From positions 1-7,340 of the forward strand of contig JBDTYM010000139.1 of assembly GCA_040005635.1 (NCBI GenBank): DNA of 7,340 nt, written 5' to 3'. A model generated the notes under the pieces. That model was not told the origin of the DNA and searched no databases. It was given only the letters and a program-made list of their open reading frames with translations. The position numbers and the translations under genes are program-made. Each line of letters opens with the position of its first letter. The first letter of the stretch is position 1. This document shows positions 6,160 through 7,340 of this stretch, piece by piece. Source of the DNA: Dokdonella_A sp040005635 (lineage in GTDB: Bacteria; Pseudomonadota; Gammaproteobacteria; Xanthomonadales; Rhodanobacteraceae).

Positions 6160-6714
6160 ATGAGCCAACGACCCATCAACACAGCGCAGACCACCCTGTG
6201 CATTCGTCCCGCCGAAGCGGACGATGCCGACGCGATCTGGTCCATCTTCCACGCCGTCGTCGCCGCTGGCGACAGCTACGTGTTCGCGCCGGATACGCCC
6301 CGCGACGAAGCACTGGCGTATTGGTTCGGCACTGGCATCGCCAGCTTCGTCGCCGTCGATGGTGAGCGCGTACTCGGCCTGTACAGGCTCGTCGCCAACC
6401 AGCGCGACCTCGGCTCGCACGTAGGCAATGCATCGTTCATGGTCGACCCCGCGGCACACGGCAGGGGCGTCGGCCGTGCGCTCGGCATGCATTGCCTCGA
6501 CGAGGCGCGCAGGCGTGGCTACCGCGCGCTGCAGTTCAACTTCGTCGTCAGCACGAATACGGCAGCCGTGGCGCTGTGGAAAAAGCTCGGCTTCGCGATC
6601 GTCGGCACGCTGCCGCAGGCATTTCTGCACGCGACCTTGGGGTATGTCGATGCGTATGTGATGTATCGGATGCTCGAGGAGGGCCCGCCGGCGGGGACGG
6701 CCGTGGAAAGCTAG
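6160..6714 (+). CDS. GNAT-family N-acetyltransferase, Mpr1-like
   Basis: A 184-residue cytoplasmic enzyme expected to transfer the acetyl group of acetyl-CoA to an amine. The fold begins with the IRPAEADDADAI strand-helix (15-26). Motif A, V95-D96-P97 followed by H100-G-R-G-V-G105, forms the pyrophosphate-binding loop, and motif B is F128-VVSTNTAAVALWKKLGF-145. The tyrosine and tryptophan placement (SYVF near 39, YWF at 54-56), SHVGNASFMV (86-95) and the GFAIVGTLP end resemble yeast Mpr1, which acetylates azetidine-2-carboxylate and related proline analogues, as I remember its sequence. The exact substrate is therefore only a guess. I chose the ATG at 6160 because conserved sequence starts about 13 residues later; the frame stays open back to 6019, but that part overlaps the transporter gene. 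AAGG lies 11 bases before the start. A nine-residue ORF at 6134-6163 overlaps the start as ATGA. The 91-base gap before it contains nothing else I can identify. Confidence 0.9.
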   Translation: MSQRPINTAQTTLCIRPAEADDADAIWSIFHAVVAAGDSYVFAPDTPRDEALAYWFGTGIASFVAVDGERVLGLYRLVANQRDLGSHVGNASFMVDPAAHGRGVGRALGMHCLDEARRRGYRALQFNFVVSTNTAAVALWKKLGFAIVGTLPQAFLHATLGYVDAYVMYRMLEEGPPAGTAVES

Positions 6715-6757
6715 GTCGTCGCGCTGCCTCTTTGCGGACGTACGAGCACCTCCTTCC

Positions 6758-6794
6758 GGCCTTCGGCCACCTTCCCCCGCCGCGCAGGGGATGG
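6758..6794. other. Two hairpins in the convergent gap, possible intergenic repeat remnant
   Basis: The gap between the acetyltransferase and ispG holds two adjacent inverted repeats. The first is GGCC-TTC-GGCC (6758-6768). The second pairs CCTTCCCC (6770-6777) with GGGGATGG (6787-6794) at seven of eight positions around a nine-base loop. Neither is followed by a T run on either strand, so a standard intrinsic terminator is not supported. Position between convergent genes suits a transcription end point, and the wording resembles dispersed repeats I recall from Xanthomonadales genomes. Confidence 0.3.
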
Positions 6795-6806
6795 AACATC
6801 GTCGAT

Positions 6807-7340
6807 TCAGGCGCGGGCGACGTATTTGCGAGCCACGTAGTCCTCGACGACACCGACGAAGTCGTGCGCAATATTGTCGCCGCGCAGCGTCATCGCCTTC
6901 TGACCGTCGATGAATACCGGTGCGGCCGGGGCTTCGCCGGTGCCGGGCAGCGAGATGCCGATGTCGGCGTGCTTGGATTCGCCGGGACCGTTGACGATGC
7001 AGCCCATCACCGCGAGCGTCATGTTCTCGACGCCGTCGTAGCGCAGGCGCCACTCCGGCATCTTTGCGCGCACATGGTCCTGCACGGTCTTGGCAAGCTC
7101 CTGAAACAAGGTACTGGTCGTGCGACCGCAGCCCGGACACGCGGTGACCAGCGGCGTGAAAGCGCGCAAGCCCATCGTCTGCAGCAGCTCCTGCGCGACG
7201 ATCACTTCACGCGTGCGCGATTCACCCGGTTCCGGCGTCAGCGAGATGCGGATCGTGTCGCCGATGCCCAACTGCAGCAGCACGCCGAGCGCCGCGGTCG
7301 AGGCGACGATGCCTTTCGAGCCCATGCCAGCTTCGGTCAG
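6807..7340 (-). CDS. ispG: 4-hydroxy-3-methylbut-2-en-1-yl diphosphate synthase (IspG/GcpE), 5' end missing
   Basis: IspG reduces 2-C-methyl-D-erythritol 2,4-cyclodiphosphate to HMBPP with a 4Fe-4S cluster, the next-to-last step of the MEP isoprenoid pathway in the cytoplasm. The last 178 residues are present; the reading frame continues past the right edge (LTEAG before MGSKG), so the methionine at 7325 is internal and not the start. The cluster ligands are all visible in the fragment: C68 and C71 (ACPGCGR), C114 and the glutamate E121 (MGCIVNGPGES). The second and third cysteines are 43 residues apart, against about 32 in E. coli, and the tail SKHADIGISLPGTGE is of the long type I associate with Xanthomonadales. 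The gene converges with the acetyltransferase gene; the stop codon is a TGA at 6807-6809. Confidence 0.97.
   Translation of the reverse strand: MTEAGMGSKGIVASTAALGVLLQLGIGDTIRISLTPEPGESRTREVIVAQELLQTMGLRAFTPLVTACPGCGRTTSTLFQELAKTVQDHVRAKMPEWRLRYDGVENMTLAVMGCIVNGPGESKHADIGISLPGTGEAPAAPVFIDGQKAMTLRGDNIAHDFVGVVEDYVARKYVARA

Noticed and set aside
5896..7140. 414-codon open frame on the minus strand across the acetyltransferase gene
   Set aside because: It runs antisense to the transporter end and the acetyltransferase and out of frame with ispG, with no domain signal. All three of those genes are well supported.

Overview
This is an ordinary high-GC chromosomal stretch (about two thirds G+C by eye) from what looks like a gammaproteobacterium, most likely of the Xanthomonadales/Lysobacterales (a Xanthomonas-, Lysobacter- or Rhodanobacter-like lineage). 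The evidence is the long-form IspG C-terminus, which closely resembles Xanthomonas-type IspG as I remember it, the kdsB / low-molecular-weight phosphatase pair, and the uvrC-pgsA pair typical of gammaproteobacteria. KdsB also implies a Gram-negative cell that makes Kdo-containing lipopolysaccharide. The lineage is an inference, not a measurement.

Layout. A five-gene block on the minus strand runs from about 4883 down to the left edge: kdsB (CMP-Kdo synthesis), a low-molecular-weight protein-tyrosine phosphatase, a cytoplasmic thioredoxin-like/NHL-propeller protein, uvrC (nucleotide excision repair) and pgsA (phosphatidylglycerol phosphate synthase, cut by the window edge). The first three are joined by stop/start overlaps (GTGA and TGATG). 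A 28-base gap then leads to uvrC, and pgsA begins at or just after the uvrC stop, so the block reads like one operon. A 255-base divergent control region (4884-5138) separates it from a plus-strand pair: a ten-helix EamA/DMT transporter and a GNAT acetyltransferase resembling the Mpr1 type. After a 92-base convergent gap holding two hairpins comes the 3' part of ispG (isoprenoid MEP pathway) on the minus strand, with its 5' end outside the window. No stretch over 300 bases lacks a gene.

How the genes relate. kdsB, pgsA and ispG serve envelope precursor synthesis (LPS, phospholipid, isoprenoid carriers), and uvrC is a repair gene co-transcribed with pgsA in many relatives. I see no mobile element, CRISPR array, tRNA, rRNA, phage or toxin-antitoxin system, and no convincing new multi-gene system. 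The points most worth a second look are the thioredoxin/NHL protein, whose thioredoxin active site has lost its first cysteine, and three copies of a TTCRCGAMGCG word around the presumed kdsB promoter. A roughly 25-residue insertion in the UvrC nuclease domain and a possible short leader ORF before the acetyltransferase are weaker points.
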